Under the pieces are notes generated by a model that worked only from the letters and a program-made list of their open reading frames with translations, was not told where the DNA came from and made no database searches. Made by a program: the position numbers and the translations under genes. Positions 21,940-29,635 of a DNA stretch of 64,000 bases are shown one piece after another. This DNA is from Celeribacter baekdonensis B30. Its GTDB lineage: Bacteria > Pseudomonadota > Alphaproteobacteria > Rhodobacterales > Rhodobacteraceae. Position 1 is the first letter of the stretch. Every line of letters starts with the position of its first letter. The stretch covers positions 62,001-126,000 of the forward strand of contig NZ_AMRK01000009.1 in the NCBI RefSeq assembly GCF_000299875.1, in the 5' to 3' direction.

Positions 21940-21972
21940 GTTAACCGCAAAACTGGTGAATGAGCGGTTAAC
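21940..21972. promoter_or_regulatory. Inverted repeat GTTAACCGC-N15-GCGGTTAAC
   Basis: A perfect 9-base inverted repeat sits 31-63 bases upstream of the response-regulator start and about 110 bases upstream of mce. The GTTAAC core resembles CtrA half-sites, but the inverted arrangement differs from the direct CtrA consensus. Confidence 0.5.
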
Positions 21973-22084
21973 CGAGAGACAAGCTGGACAATGGTTGCGC
22001 AAAACGTTGCCGCTTTGCCCTTGCGAGGCACCCCGCTGCGGGTGATAAGCTGGGGCCAAAGAGCTGCCTTTTGGAGGAAACATC

Positions 22085-22489
22085 ATGATCGGACGCCTCA
22101 ACCACGTCGCCATCGCCGTGCCTGACCTGGACGCCGCTGCGGCGCAATATGCCAACACGCTGGGCGCTAAGGTCAATCCGCCGCAAGACGAGCCGGATCA
22201 TGGTGTGACCGTGGTGTTTATCGAATTGCCCAACACCAAGATCGAGCTGTTGTACCCGCTCGGTGAAAACTCCCCGATCAACGGGTTTTTGGAAAAGAAC
22301 CCGGCGGGTGGCATTCATCACATTTGCTATGAGGTCGATGACATTTTGGCCGCGCGCGATAAGTTGAAAGAGGCGGGCGCACGGGTTTTGGGCACGGGCG
22401 AACCGAAAATCGGCGCGCATGGCAAGCCGGTGTTGTTTTTGCACCCGAAAGATTTCAACGGCTGTCTGGTCGAGTTGGAACAAGTCTAA
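22085..22489 (+). CDS. mce: Methylmalonyl-CoA epimerase
   Basis: A 134-residue VOC-fold metalloenzyme that interconverts (S)- and (R)-methylmalonyl-CoA in propionate catabolism. Metal-ligand positions are visible: His in RLNHVAIAV, His in GGIHHICYEV, and Glu in CLVELEQV. A strong GGAGG ribosome-binding site precedes the start. It is followed after 27 bases by a DUF1467 gene, an order common in Rhodobacteraceae. MeaB, the mutase chaperone, is encoded at 53576. Confidence 0.95.
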   Translation: MIGRLNHVAIAVPDLDAAAAQYANTLGAKVNPPQDEPDHGVTVVFIELPNTKIELLYPLGENSPINGFLEKNPAGGIHHICYEVDDILAARDKLKEAGARVLGTGEPKIGAHGKPVLFLHPKDFNGCLVELEQV

Positions 22490-22516
22490 GTCGGTTGAAC
22501 CGAAAAGGAGCGCGTC

Positions 22517-22798
22517 ATGGCGATCACCTCTGCAATCGTGCTTTATGCCGTGACATGGTTCATGACCATGTTCATCGCTTTGCCCATCGGGTTGAAAACC
22601 CAAGGGGACATGGGTGAAAAAGTGGCCGGAACCCATGACGGTGCCCCGGCCAATTACAATCCCAAACGCAAAGCGATCTGGGTGACGGTGTTTGCCACAG
22701 CGATCTGGATCGTCCTTGTCGGGTTGATCAGCTACAGCGGCATCACCTGGCACGATATGGACTGGACGGCAAATCTGCCGTCCGTGGCCGACAGCTAA
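22517..22798 (+). CDS. DUF1467 family membrane protein
   Basis: 93 residues with two predicted membrane helices (residues about 5-25 and 55-77) joined by a polar loop (LKTQGDMGEKVAGTHDGAPA). The family has no known function. It has a GGAG ribosome-binding site 27 bases after mce, so the two are probably one transcription unit. It ends 2 bases before the stop codon of the converging EI24 gene. Confidence 0.85.
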   Translation: MAITSAIVLYAVTWFMTMFIALPIGLKTQGDMGEKVAGTHDGAPANYNPKRKAIWVTVFATAIWIVLVGLISYSGITWHDMDWTANLPSVADS

Positions 22799-22800
22799 GC

Positions 22801-23499
22801 CTAACGGATCTGTTTGCCCTCAAGCCGCATGAACATATGGGTGAATGTGGCGGCCCCCAGCACCGGGATCAACAGGTTGACCACGGGGATCGACAAAGGC
22901 ACGGCCATCAAAGCGCCGGCCAGCCAAATCTCCGGCATATGGCGTTTGCGCGCCGCTTTTGCGCCCTCGCGGCCAAGGCGACGCATCGCAACCATTTGAA
23001 AATACTCCCGTCCCAACAGAAAGCCGTTTAAGGCCCAAAAGATCACCGGGGCGGCGATGTTGAGCAACAGGTACAGCACTAGTGCCACAAGGTTGGCCGC
23101 GACGATCACACCGAGGAAGCCCAAGCTGTCGATCACCAAATCAGAGATCGTTTGACGGGGCACGGGCGGCAGGCCGGGGAAATGCCGGTCTTCGACGGCC
23201 TCCGACACCTCTTCGAGGAAAATCCCGGTAAAGGCCGAGGCCACCGGCACCATCAAGAACATCGACAGCAGGATCATAAAGAAGAACGAGCCGATTGAGA
23301 GCGCATTGTCGATCCAATGCACCTCACCGATGAAGGGCAGGGAGAATGTGTCCGGCACAAACACCCCGATGACCCAGACAAAGGCCAGATAGATTGCAAC
23401 CAAAAGCGCCACGGTCAGGCCCAATCCTTTGAGCAACACGGCCTGAAAGCGTTTGTCGCTCAGTTGCCCTAAGGCCTTGGAAAAATCGCCAAACATCAC
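22801..23499 (-). CDS. EI24 domain-containing membrane protein
   Basis: 232 residues with four to five hydrophobic segments; the layout matches the EI24/CysZ-like family (early FSKALGQLSDKRF, then long membrane pairs, and NGFLLGREYFQMVAMRR). CysZ homologues conduct sulfate, but many alphaproteobacterial members are simply of unknown function, so no substrate is assigned. It overlaps the nitroreductase gene by 4 bases, indicating an operon. Confidence 0.85.
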   Translation of the reverse strand: MMFGDFSKALGQLSDKRFQAVLLKGLGLTVALLVAIYLAFVWVIGVFVPDTFSLPFIGEVHWIDNALSIGSFFFMILLSMFLMVPVASAFTGIFLEEVSEAVEDRHFPGLPPVPRQTISDLVIDSLGFLGVIVAANLVALVLYLLLNIAAPVIFWALNGFLLGREYFQMVAMRRLGREGAKAARKRHMPEIWLAGALMAVPLSIPVVNLLIPVLGAATFTHMFMRLEGKQIR

Positions 23500-24074
23500 T
23501 GATCCACCCAGCTTACAACCTGATCCAACTCGGGGCGGGGGCGTTCGGGCGGGGCACAGGATTCTGTGCCGATGTGGATGAAGCCTGCGATGCTTTCGTG
23601 CGGTAAAAGGCCAAGACCGTTTTCCACGAAAGACCGATCATGCGAGGCCCAACCCGACAGCCAATTGGCCCCCCAACCCGCCGCCAAAGCCGCGTTTAAA
23701 AGCGACAGGCAGACAGCGCCTGCGGAATAAAGCTGTTCGATATGGGGGACTTTTTCGCTGTCTTTTGGCGAAAACACCACCGTCACGGCCAGATCGGCAT
23801 CGGCAAATTGGTGGCGGGCTTTTTCGATCTTTTCCGGGTCGATCCCGAGGCTGTGCCCCAAAGGCGCGATCATCCCGGCCAGTCGCGTCAGCGCCGCTTT
23901 TTCCAACACAATCAGCCGCCAAGGCTCCAGTTTCCCATGATCCGGTGTGCGCAGGGCGGCCGTCAGGATCGGTTTGAGCGCGTATTTGTCCGGCACCGGT
24001 GCGACCAATGTTTTGGCCGGGCGAGAGCGACGGGTGAGCAAAAAATCGAGGGCGGCAGAATTGGGGTTGGGCAT
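23496..24074 (-). CDS. Nitroreductase family protein
   Basis: 192 residues with the FMN-binding pattern of small YdjA-like nitroreductases: LLTRRSRPAK near residues 12-21, RTPDHGKLEPWRLIVL, and GWGANWLSGWASHD in the C-terminal half. Such enzymes reduce nitro or quinone compounds with NAD(P)H; the true substrate is unknown. It is upstream of, and overlapping, the EI24 gene, and divergent from the DUF167 gene. Confidence 0.88.
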   Translation of the reverse strand: MPNPNSAALDFLLTRRSRPAKTLVAPVPDKYALKPILTAALRTPDHGKLEPWRLIVLEKAALTRLAGMIAPLGHSLGIDPEKIEKARHQFADADLAVTVVFSPKDSEKVPHIEQLYSAGAVCLSLLNAALAAGWGANWLSGWASHDRSFVENGLGLLPHESIAGFIHIGTESCAPPERPRPELDQVVSWVDQ

Positions 24075-24184
24075 GTCTGGCCTTTTGGTTGCGCGTTTGA
24101 TGTTTCATGTCGGAGGTTTTACAGTCAGATTCAACCGGGCAAATGCAATTAGGCCGATAAGCCGAGCAATTACAGACGAGTAAG

Positions 24185-24448
24185 ATGGACAAAGAGGCGT
24201 TGAAACAGGCGATTGAGGCGGCGTTTGACGGCGATATGTTATCCGTGCGCGTCACGCCGAAAGCCTCACGCAATGTTGTGACGGTGGAGGACGGGCAAGT
24301 CCGGGTCTATGTCACAACCGTACCCGAAGGCGGCAAGGCGACGAAAGACGTGGTGAAACTCTTGGCCAAATCTTTGGGCATTGCCAAATCCACGCTCGAA
24401 CTGGTGCGCGGCGAAACCTCGCGCGACAAGGTGTTTCGCCGGAGCTGA
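24185..24448 (+). CDS. DUF167 (YggU-type) protein
   Basis: An 87-residue protein. The core VRVTPKASRNVVTVEDGQVRVYVTTVPEGGKAT matches the DUF167 fold; LVRGETSRDKVFR is the typical end. Function is unknown across bacteria. It is divergent from the nitroreductase gene and converges on a small conserved gene with a 9-base gap. Confidence 0.9.
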   Translation: MDKEALKQAIEAAFDGDMLSVRVTPKASRNVVTVEDGQVRVYVTTVPEGGKATKDVVKLLAKSLGIAKSTLELVRGETSRDKVFRRS

Positions 24449-24457
24449 TTTTGATGT

Positions 24458-24697
24458 CTAGTCTTTGACGGGCGTCAACCGATACGCCCCCTCGGGGAGG
24501 TCCAAAGCCGCACCCAGATCATGCAATTGCCGCATCGACAGGGTGATTTTCTGGACCCGATCCGTGCGTGGATCAAGCTGCTCGATCGTCACGCATTCGG
24601 AAAAGGCATTGATGATGACATCCTCTTGCAGGACGAATTCACCTTCGTCCATAAGGGTCACAACGGTGGCGTCGAAGTCGTGTTCAATGGTAAACAT
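24458..24697 (-). CDS. Small conserved hypothetical protein
   Basis: 79 residues, acidic, with no membrane segment or Cys. It reads like a compact beta-rich protein (TIEHDFDATVVTLMDEG ... FVLQEDVIINAF ... QKITLSMRQLHDLGAAL). I do not recognise the family, though similar short genes occur in Rhodobacterales. The start at 24697 is the first ATG. It sits between DUF167 and the M48 lipoprotein gene without an evident operon partner. Confidence 0.65.
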   Translation of the reverse strand: MFTIEHDFDATVVTLMDEGEFVLQEDVIINAFSECVTIEQLDPRTDRVQKITLSMRQLHDLGAALDLPEGAYRLTPVKD

Positions 24698-24841
24698 GTC
24701 CCGATGCTACTCTGCCCATGGCCGAATGCAAGTGCGCACATTTGTGTGACTGGCCAGGGGCGCAACATGCGCCTATTTCTAAGGCGCATATCTCTGTGAT
24801 GTCATGTCTTTCGGGTGTGATGAAAAAGGACTGTCTTTAAC

Positions 24842-25558
24842 GTGAAACACATGTTCGCAACTGTGATGATCGCGGGGCTATTGTCCGGCTGTGTCGACAT
24901 GACCACGACACCGCCTGTGGACAGCCGCCCGCAATCCCAATCTATGTCCCCGCCTGTGTCGCGATCTGGCTCCGTCTCGGTCAGTGATTTTGCCGCGGTC
25001 GTCGCTCGGGTCGAACCCGTGGCCGAACGCGAATGTCGCGCCCGCACCGCTGGGGCGAATTGCGATTTCAAAATTGTGGTCGAAACCGATCCCAAAGCCC
25101 CTTCGAACGCGTGGCAATCTCTGGACGCAAACGGTCGGCCTGTCCTGACCTTTACCGTCGCTTTGATCGCGGATGTGCAAAACACCGACGAATTGGCCTT
25201 TGTGATGGGGCATGAGGCCTCGCATCACATCGCGGGTCACTTGGCACGCACGGAGCAGACGGCCATCACGGGCGCGCTTTTGGGCGGCGTGTTGATTGCG
25301 GCGATTGGGGGGGATGCCTCGACGATTGAGACCGCGCAAAACATCGGTGCCACGGTGGGCGCGCGGAGCTATTCGAAATCCTATGAGTTGGAGGCCGATC
25401 AATTGGGCACGGTGATCGCCTATCGTGCCGGATATAACCCGGTGCGCGGAGCTGAATATTTTACCCGCATTCCCGATCCGGGCGATCGCTTCCTTGGCTC
25501 GCACCCGCCGAACACGCAACGGATCGAAACCGTGCGCCGGACCATGGCGACGCTGTAG
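24842..25558 (+). CDS. M48-family metallopeptidase, lipoprotein
   Basis: 238 residues. The lipobox LLSGC near residue 17 predicts lipid anchoring after Lgt processing. The zinc site HEASHH lies about residue 121 and the third ligand is in the SYELEADQLG motif. The C-terminal HPPNTQRIE stretch matches M48 peptidases such as those that police outer-membrane assembly. The start is GTG at 24842 or the ATG at 24851; both keep a usable signal. It is likely periplasmic. Confidence 0.9.
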   Translation: MKHMFATVMIAGLLSGCVDMTTTPPVDSRPQSQSMSPPVSRSGSVSVSDFAAVVARVEPVAERECRARTAGANCDFKIVVETDPKAPSNAWQSLDANGRPVLTFTVALIADVQNTDELAFVMGHEASHHIAGHLARTEQTAITGALLGGVLIAAIGGDASTIETAQNIGATVGARSYSKSYELEADQLGTVIAYRAGYNPVRGAEYFTRIPDPGDRFLGSHPPNTQRIETVRRTMATL

Positions 25559-25637
25559 GTCCGTGCCGAAGGGCGCACAATCCAAACACATTGCATGACC
25601 CACGATGTAACGTCGTGGAAAGGACGCTTGGCCACCA

Positions 25638-26279
25638 ATGGAGATCATTGAGGACATCAGCAATCTCGACAGGACGGATTTTATCTCATGCGAGTTTCGT
25701 GCGCAGCGTTTTGATGGGATGGACCTGTCACAGTTTCGATTTGAGGGATGCGTTTTCGAAGATTGCAGCTTTAGAAGCGCACTCATGGAAGAGTGCACAT
25801 TCTTGACGTGCAGAGCGATCAAAGCTGATTTCAGTTACGCGCGCCTGTCGGATGCGCATTTTCAGGCCTGCAACCTGTCTCTTGCAAACTGGACGGGAGC
25901 GGATGTGTCCAGCGCCAAGTTTCACGATTGTAAGCTCACAGGCGCAGACTTTAAGGATACGCGTGCACTTGGAATAGACTTCAACGGCTCCCTTCTATCG
26001 AGTGCATTTTTGCGCGAAATGAATTTTCGAAAATGTCACTTGGATGGCATCGATTTTACCGAGGCTGATCTGGCCGGGTGTGATTTTCGTGATGCGACCT
26101 TTGACAATTGCCGCCTGCAAAATGCGCATCTTGCGACCGCGCGCTTTGAAGGTGCAGACCTGCGGGCAGCGGACCTTGGCGTTCTGACCTTCTCGACGGC
26201 GACTTGCTTTAAAGGCGCGATCATTTCGAAAAACCAAGCAACAGAGTTGTTGCACGGGTTGGGTGTGCTGGTTCTTTGA
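25638..26279 (+). CDS. Pentapeptide-repeat protein, Qnr-like
   Basis: 213 residues made of about 35 unbroken five-residue repeats (A(D/N)LXX/FXX type) from about residue 17 to 190, for example ADFSY-ARLSD and ADLAG-CDFRD. It ends in a short helix NQATELLHGLGVLVL. In Qnr proteins the same kind of C-terminal segment (YQASLLMERLG) forms the dimer. An internal ADFKDTRALGIDF resembles ADFRNSSALGIEI of QnrB. Qnr and MfpA mimic DNA and protect gyrase from quinolones; here the loops of Qnr are missing, so activity is uncertain. Base composition is slightly AT-richer than neighbours. Confidence 0.75.
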   Translation: MEIIEDISNLDRTDFISCEFRAQRFDGMDLSQFRFEGCVFEDCSFRSALMEECTFLTCRAIKADFSYARLSDAHFQACNLSLANWTGADVSSAKFHDCKLTGADFKDTRALGIDFNGSLLSSAFLREMNFRKCHLDGIDFTEADLAGCDFRDATFDNCRLQNAHLATARFEGADLRAADLGVLTFSTATCFKGAIISKNQATELLHGLGVLVL

Positions 26280-26460
26280 GCGGCGGGGATGTCTTCAGAC
26301 ACTCAAAGCCGACCCCATGACCGTTGGTTTCTGGAATCTGCGCCAACCATATTGCCCTGTGCGACCCAAAACCGCGACAGGTTCGATCCTCACATGCCGA
26401 CCATGGCCTGAGGGTTGAGATTCGAATTGGACACGTGTTCAGATCGTGCCCACAACAGTT

Positions 26461-26607
26461 TCAAAAATCGGCAATGAGCGCCTTAATTTTATGCATGTTT
26501 GCGGCAATCCCGGCGATAGCGGCCCTCAGCCCCCGTTTTTGACACGGATCAAAGAGTCTGTGCGCCGCCTCGTGGTTGGTTTGCTGCGGATATTTAACGC
26601 ATCTCAA
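26461..26607 (-). pseudogene. Possible transposase C-terminal remnant
   Basis: A short minus-strand frame ends at 26461-26463 and reads HRLFDPCQKRGLRAAIAG then NMHKIKALIADF. The end pattern loosely resembles C-termini of IS1182-type transposases (helical stretch, NxxK before the stop). It is only about 48 codons long and lacks a start. The intergenic region 26280-26626 otherwise contains only the FNR-type box. This is a weak call. Confidence 0.25.
26539..26552. promoter_or_regulatory. FNR/FnrL-type box upstream of the DUF6455 pair
   Basis: The 14-base sequence TTGACACGGATCAA matches TTGAT-N4-ATCAA at 9 of 10 defined positions. It is about 75 bases upstream of the start at 26627. FnrL activates or represses genes when oxygen is low in Rhodobacteraceae, so the DUF6455 genes may be oxygen-controlled. 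Confidence 0.55.
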
Positions 26608-26626
26608 CCGTGGATCGGAGGCCGCT

Positions 26627-26896
26627 ATGACCAAATTTGGACACTATGACACGCATGCTCTTTTGGTGGATCGGATGGCGGAAACGTTAGGCGTGGATTT
26701 GACCGAGATCGCGCAGCGTGGCGAAGGACCGACAGAGGTCGAAGGCCATAACCGCGTTTATCGCTGCCTGAGCTGCACCTGCCCCGATCTCTGCGTCAAA
26801 TTTCTCGACGCCCATGCAGAGATGGAAACGACCGCACGACAGGCTCCGGGGTATTGCCGCAATAAAGCCGATCTTGAACGCCTCGCGGTACGGTAA
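26627..26896 (+). CDS. DUF6455 family cysteine-containing protein
   Basis: 89 residues. The first half reads LVDRMAETLGVDLTEIAQRG; the second holds CLSCTCPDLC followed by a YC near the C-terminus, spaced to suit metal binding. This is the DUF6455 pattern seen in Rhodobacteraceae, of unknown function. The ATG at 26627 has a CGGAGG ribosome-binding site. It is followed 21 bases on by a second DUF6455 gene, and an FNR-type box lies upstream. Confidence 0.8.
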   Translation: MTKFGHYDTHALLVDRMAETLGVDLTEIAQRGEGPTEVEGHNRVYRCLSCTCPDLCVKFLDAHAEMETTARQAPGYCRNKADLERLAVR

Positions 26897-26917
26897 CCCA
26901 AGCCCTATGGAGGACGA

Positions 26918-27217
26918 ATGATGTCACAGACAGCCCCCTTTCAACTGACATACCCACGTCCGGGCAACGCTTGCCTGATGCATGGGATGGCCGAGCGCCT
27001 TGGTGCCGATGTCGAACGTGCGGCGGCCTCGGGCGACATTTCACTGCAAGAACTGTCTGATATGGTGAGCCGATGCGGTGATTGCACTCAACATGACGCG
27101 TGTATCATTTGGCTTTTGGACCATCAGGGGCCGCAAGTTTTACCGCCCGAGTACTGCCTGAACACGCAAGAACTCCACTATGTGCGTGCGGTTCAGGGCC
27201 AGATCAGCGCGAATTGA
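26918..27217 (+). CDS. Second DUF6455 family protein
   Basis: 99 residues (98 if translated from the second ATG at 26921, which has better spacing from the GGAGG site). The pattern mirrors its neighbour: LMHGMAERLGADVE, then CGDCTQHDAC and a later YC. The two genes are probably cotranscribed and may have arisen by duplication. The four conserved Cys suggest an iron-sulfur or zinc site, but no ligand is proven. A terminator follows. Confidence 0.8.
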   Translation: MMSQTAPFQLTYPRPGNACLMHGMAERLGADVERAAASGDISLQELSDMVSRCGDCTQHDACIIWLLDHQGPQVLPPEYCLNTQELHYVRAVQGQISAN

Positions 27218-27238
27218 CCGGGTCTTTTGACGCAGCAA

Positions 27239-27261
27239 AAAGGGGCCAGATCGGCCCCTTT
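27239..27261. terminator. Terminator between DUF6455 and DUF4405 genes
   Basis: A 9-pair stem AAAGGGGCC / GGCCCCTTT with a 5-base loop sits between two converging genes; A and T runs are short on both sides. Confidence 0.7.
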
Positions 27262-27283
27262 CGCATGATTGATGGTGACAACA

Positions 27284-27823
27284 TCAATCGCGTGCTGCGG
27301 CGCCGCGGGCTTGGCCGCCAAAGCCCGACCCATCAACCGCCAGCGCCGAAAACGCGGTCATCTGCGCGCGGACATTGCTGCCCGCCACATCCGCGATGGT
27401 GGAGGTGGGGGAGACGCCGCTATAGCCTGCATCGGTCAAGCGCGTGACCAAAATCTCACCTGTGGTGTCAAAGATCGGCCCCAGCGTGGTCAGGCTTTCA
27501 TCCGAAAACGCCGAGAACGCGGCAAAGTTTGGCGGCCCGCCTGCGCCTTCGGTCTCGCCCACGCCTACAAAGGCGTAGCCGGTGACTGCCACGCTGGCCA
27601 AAATCAAAACCAAGGCAATCGGGCGTTTGAAATAGAGTTTAAACGGTCGCCAGTTCAGCACCACATGAAAGACCACCACGGCCATCATCGCCAATCCGAT
27701 GATCTCATGTAGCCAGCGTCCCAAATCGGTGACGATATGGAAATACCAAAACGTGCCGGTGATCCCGACGATCAAAAATGTACCGATGGTCAGCGGTGTG
27801 GCGAATTTACGGAGGGTGGACAT
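27284..27823 (-). CDS. DUF4405 membrane protein with extended C-terminal tail
   Basis: 179 residues. Three hydrophobic segments (about 10-30, 38-58, 70-88) carry histidines in FHIVTDLGRWLHEIIG and VVFHVVLNWRPF that resemble heme ligands of b-type cytochromes. About 80 residues follow outside the membrane, containing LTDAGYSGVSPTSTIADVAG. DUF4405 proteins are proposed electron-transfer partners in flavin-linked systems. It converges on the FNR-linked DUF6455 pair and is divergent from the IMPACT-family gene. Confidence 0.78.
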   Translation of the reverse strand: MSTLRKFATPLTIGTFLIVGITGTFWYFHIVTDLGRWLHEIIGLAMMAVVVFHVVLNWRPFKLYFKRPIALVLILASVAVTGYAFVGVGETEGAGGPPNFAAFSAFSDESLTTLGPIFDTTGEILVTRLTDAGYSGVSPTSTIADVAGSNVRAQMTAFSALAVDGSGFGGQARGAAARD

Positions 27824-27898
27824 GGTCTTTCCTTTACGGTGCTTTCACGTTTTACGCGACAGGCGTGCCAATCCGTCGCGAAGCCCCGCCATAATATC

Positions 27899-28339
27899 AT
27901 GAATTTTCACGCTGTCGTTGATATGACCCCGGCTTGGCGGGGTCGGATTGCTGTGGTGCCCGGCGCGCGGGGCATTTATACCGGGCCTATGCAGATTTTC
28001 GATGGCATCATCTCGGATCGCGGCTCCAAATACGCCGTCTCAGGCGCGCCCTGTGCCAACGCGGAGGCCGCAAAGGTCCTGATCAAGACCCTCTGCAAGC
28101 AAAAGAAATTCGCCAAGGCCACCCACAACACATGGGGACTTTTGCTCGCGGATGGCACGCCCGTCAAAAACGATGACGGCGAAAGCGGCGCGGGAATGGT
28201 GATCCTGCGGATGTTGGAACGTGAAGGCCTGACCGATCACCTCATCGTCGTCACCCGTTGGTATGGCGGCAAACATTTGGGCGGCGATCGGTTTCGCCAT
28301 GTCCAGGATGCGGTGCGCTATTATTTGGACCGGCTTTGA
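27899..28339 (+). CDS. IMPACT/YigZ family protein
   Basis: About 146 residues. The IMPACT domain is clear: GIISDRGSKYAVSG, ATHNTWGLLL, and VVTRWYGGKHLGGDRFRHV. The last motif is close to that of eukaryotic IMPACT. Bacterial relatives such as YigZ are linked to nucleic-acid or translation control without a defined reaction. The start is uncertain: ATG at 27899 or 27923, both without a good ribosome-binding site. It is convergent with the rhodanese gene, 7 bases apart. Confidence 0.85.
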   Translation: MNFHAVVDMTPAWRGRIAVVPGARGIYTGPMQIFDGIISDRGSKYAVSGAPCANAEAAKVLIKTLCKQKKFAKATHNTWGLLLADGTPVKNDDGESGAGMVILRMLEREGLTDHLIVVTRWYGGKHLGGDRFRHVQDAVRYYLDRL

Positions 28340-28346
28340 GAGTGTC

Positions 28347-28739
28347 TTAGTGCTTTTCGACCTCTTCGACAGGCCCGCCGTGCAATTTCCACGCCGTAAA
28401 CCCGCCGCCGACATGCGCCACCGGCTCCAACCCCATCTCGACACAGGTTTTCGTCGCCAAGGCAGACCGCCACGCCGAGGCGCAGTAAAACACGTATGTC
28501 TTGCCCTCGGCAAAAATCGGTTTGTGGTAGGGGCTTTCGGGGTCAATCCAGAATTCCAACATGCCCCGCGGACAATGAAACGCGCCGGGAATGCGACCCT
28601 CGCGCTCCAACTCGCGGCGGTCTCTGAGATCGACAAACACGATGGAGTCGTCTTTGACGAGCTTGATCGCCTCTTCTGTCGGGATCGTCTCAATCATCGC
28701 CAGCGCCGCGCCGAGCAGGTCTTTGTAGTTTTTGAGCAT
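28347..28739 (-). CDS. Rhodanese-like domain protein
   Basis: A 130-residue single rhodanese domain. The active-site loop is FYCASAWRSALA, with the Cys at about residue 91 and a following Arg as expected for a sulfurtransferase. The CDC25-like entry VFVDLRDRRELEREGRIPGAFHCP precedes it. There is no signal peptide, so it is cytoplasmic. The start at 28739 has GGAGG upstream. A palindrome TTTGATC-CGA-GATCAAA lies at 28790-28806, about 50 bases before the start. Confidence 0.92.
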   Translation of the reverse strand: MLKNYKDLLGAALAMIETIPTEEAIKLVKDDSIVFVDLRDRRELEREGRIPGAFHCPRGMLEFWIDPESPYHKPIFAEGKTYVFYCASAWRSALATKTCVEMGLEPVAHVGGGFTAWKLHGGPVEEVEKH

Positions 28740-28789
28740 GGGGGTCCTCCGTTTGGGGGATTTAACCCTGTGGAGGTGAGGAGGTCCAG

Positions 28790-28841
28790 TTTGATCCGAG
28801 ATCAAAGCGATGCAAGGCATCGCTAGCGCCTGACCCTCGGG
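28790..28841. promoter_or_regulatory. Three consecutive palindromes between rhodanese and DUF5677 genes
   Basis: TTTGATC-CGA-GATCAAA (28790-28806), AGCGATGC-AAG-GCATCGCT (28806-28824) and TGACCC-TC-GGGTCA (28829-28842) lie end to end. The middle hairpin, read on the minus strand, is followed by TTTGATC and may end the DUF5677 transcript; the first may be an operator of the rhodanese gene. Confidence 0.45.
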
Positions 28842-29525
28842 TCAGTCACTGGGGTCCTTCATTTGCCCGATGATGTCCAAGCTTTCCTCAAGCACGGCGC
28901 AAAGCCCGTCAACGAGGGTGAAGACCGATTCTTCAGGCATTTCGGAGTTGGAAGAGATCACAAAAGCCTCCGTATCGCCTGTAATTGCTATATTTCTACT
29001 TATACCACCAGAATAGGATGGATGAGCGTACTGGGAAAGGTTTCTGTAAACAATCTCATAGACTTCGCCGTACCCAGCCTTTTGCCAATCGGCGACTTTC
29101 GTGGACACCTTGGCACCGCTCTCTTTCAGTTGATCGAGTCTTGATTGCGTATCGGCTATATGGTCTGACAAGTTCTCCATCTTGCCAATAGACGCCGCAA
29201 ACGGATTTCCATTCTTCCCTTCGTTCAGGTTGGTACGTATTCCCTTGAAAAAATTGAACGCGTGGTCCTTGTGGCGCTCTGGGCCATCGCGCAGTAGTTT
29301 TAGTTCTATGAAATGCTCAAAAAGTGATCTTAGAAGAATGTTGAGGTCGTATGTTCTATAGTTTTCAAAAAGTATAATAATGCTCTTGCAAATTGAGTTG
29401 ATCGTGCCGAGAAGGCTAAGTTCGAATGCGGCTTCGAAACTCCCGACAATATATTCCACTTCATCGAGTTCCTGCTCTAACTCGTTTTGAAGTTTTCTTG
29501 CCTCGTCGAAGTTCCGCTTTTGCAA
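28842..29525 (-). CDS. DUF5677 domain-containing protein, accessory gene
   Basis: 227 residues, mostly helical. The middle region (LLRSLFEHFIELKLLRDGPERH ... FNFFKGIRTN) and later LSQYAHPSYSGG match DUF5677 (unknown function, common in accessory regions). The gene is clearly AT-richer than its neighbours and uses A/T-ending codons more, a sign of transfer. It sits between rhodanese and rimO with palindromes on both sides. No recognisable defence partner is adjacent. Function is unknown. Confidence 0.7.
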   Translation of the reverse strand: MQKRNFDEARKLQNELEQELDEVEYIVGSFEAAFELSLLGTINSICKSIIILFENYRTYDLNILLRSLFEHFIELKLLRDGPERHKDHAFNFFKGIRTNLNEGKNGNPFAASIGKMENLSDHIADTQSRLDQLKESGAKVSTKVADWQKAGYGEVYEIVYRNLSQYAHPSYSGGISRNIAITGDTEAFVISSNSEMPEESVFTLVDGLCAVLEESLDIIGQMKDPSD

Positions 29526-29635
29526 CGCATTCGCCTAATTAAGAGTTATGATTTCGTGTATTTCGGAAACAGTCATCCGGATTGGTTTTATTTGAAAGTG
29601 ACCCGGCACTCCGTGCTTTCAGCACTCCCGCGCGT

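Noticed and set aside
22994-23006. Third GAGTATTT motif on the minus strand
   Set aside because: It lies inside the coding sequence of the EI24 gene (REYFQ) and not at a gene end.
26378-26400. tRNA-like sequence containing GGTTCGATCC
   Set aside because: The flanking bases cannot form a T-arm, acceptor stem or anticodon arm.
28790-28806. FNR box in TTTGATCCGAGATCAAA
   Set aside because: The half-sites TTGAT and ATCAA are separated by five bases instead of four; kept only as a palindrome.
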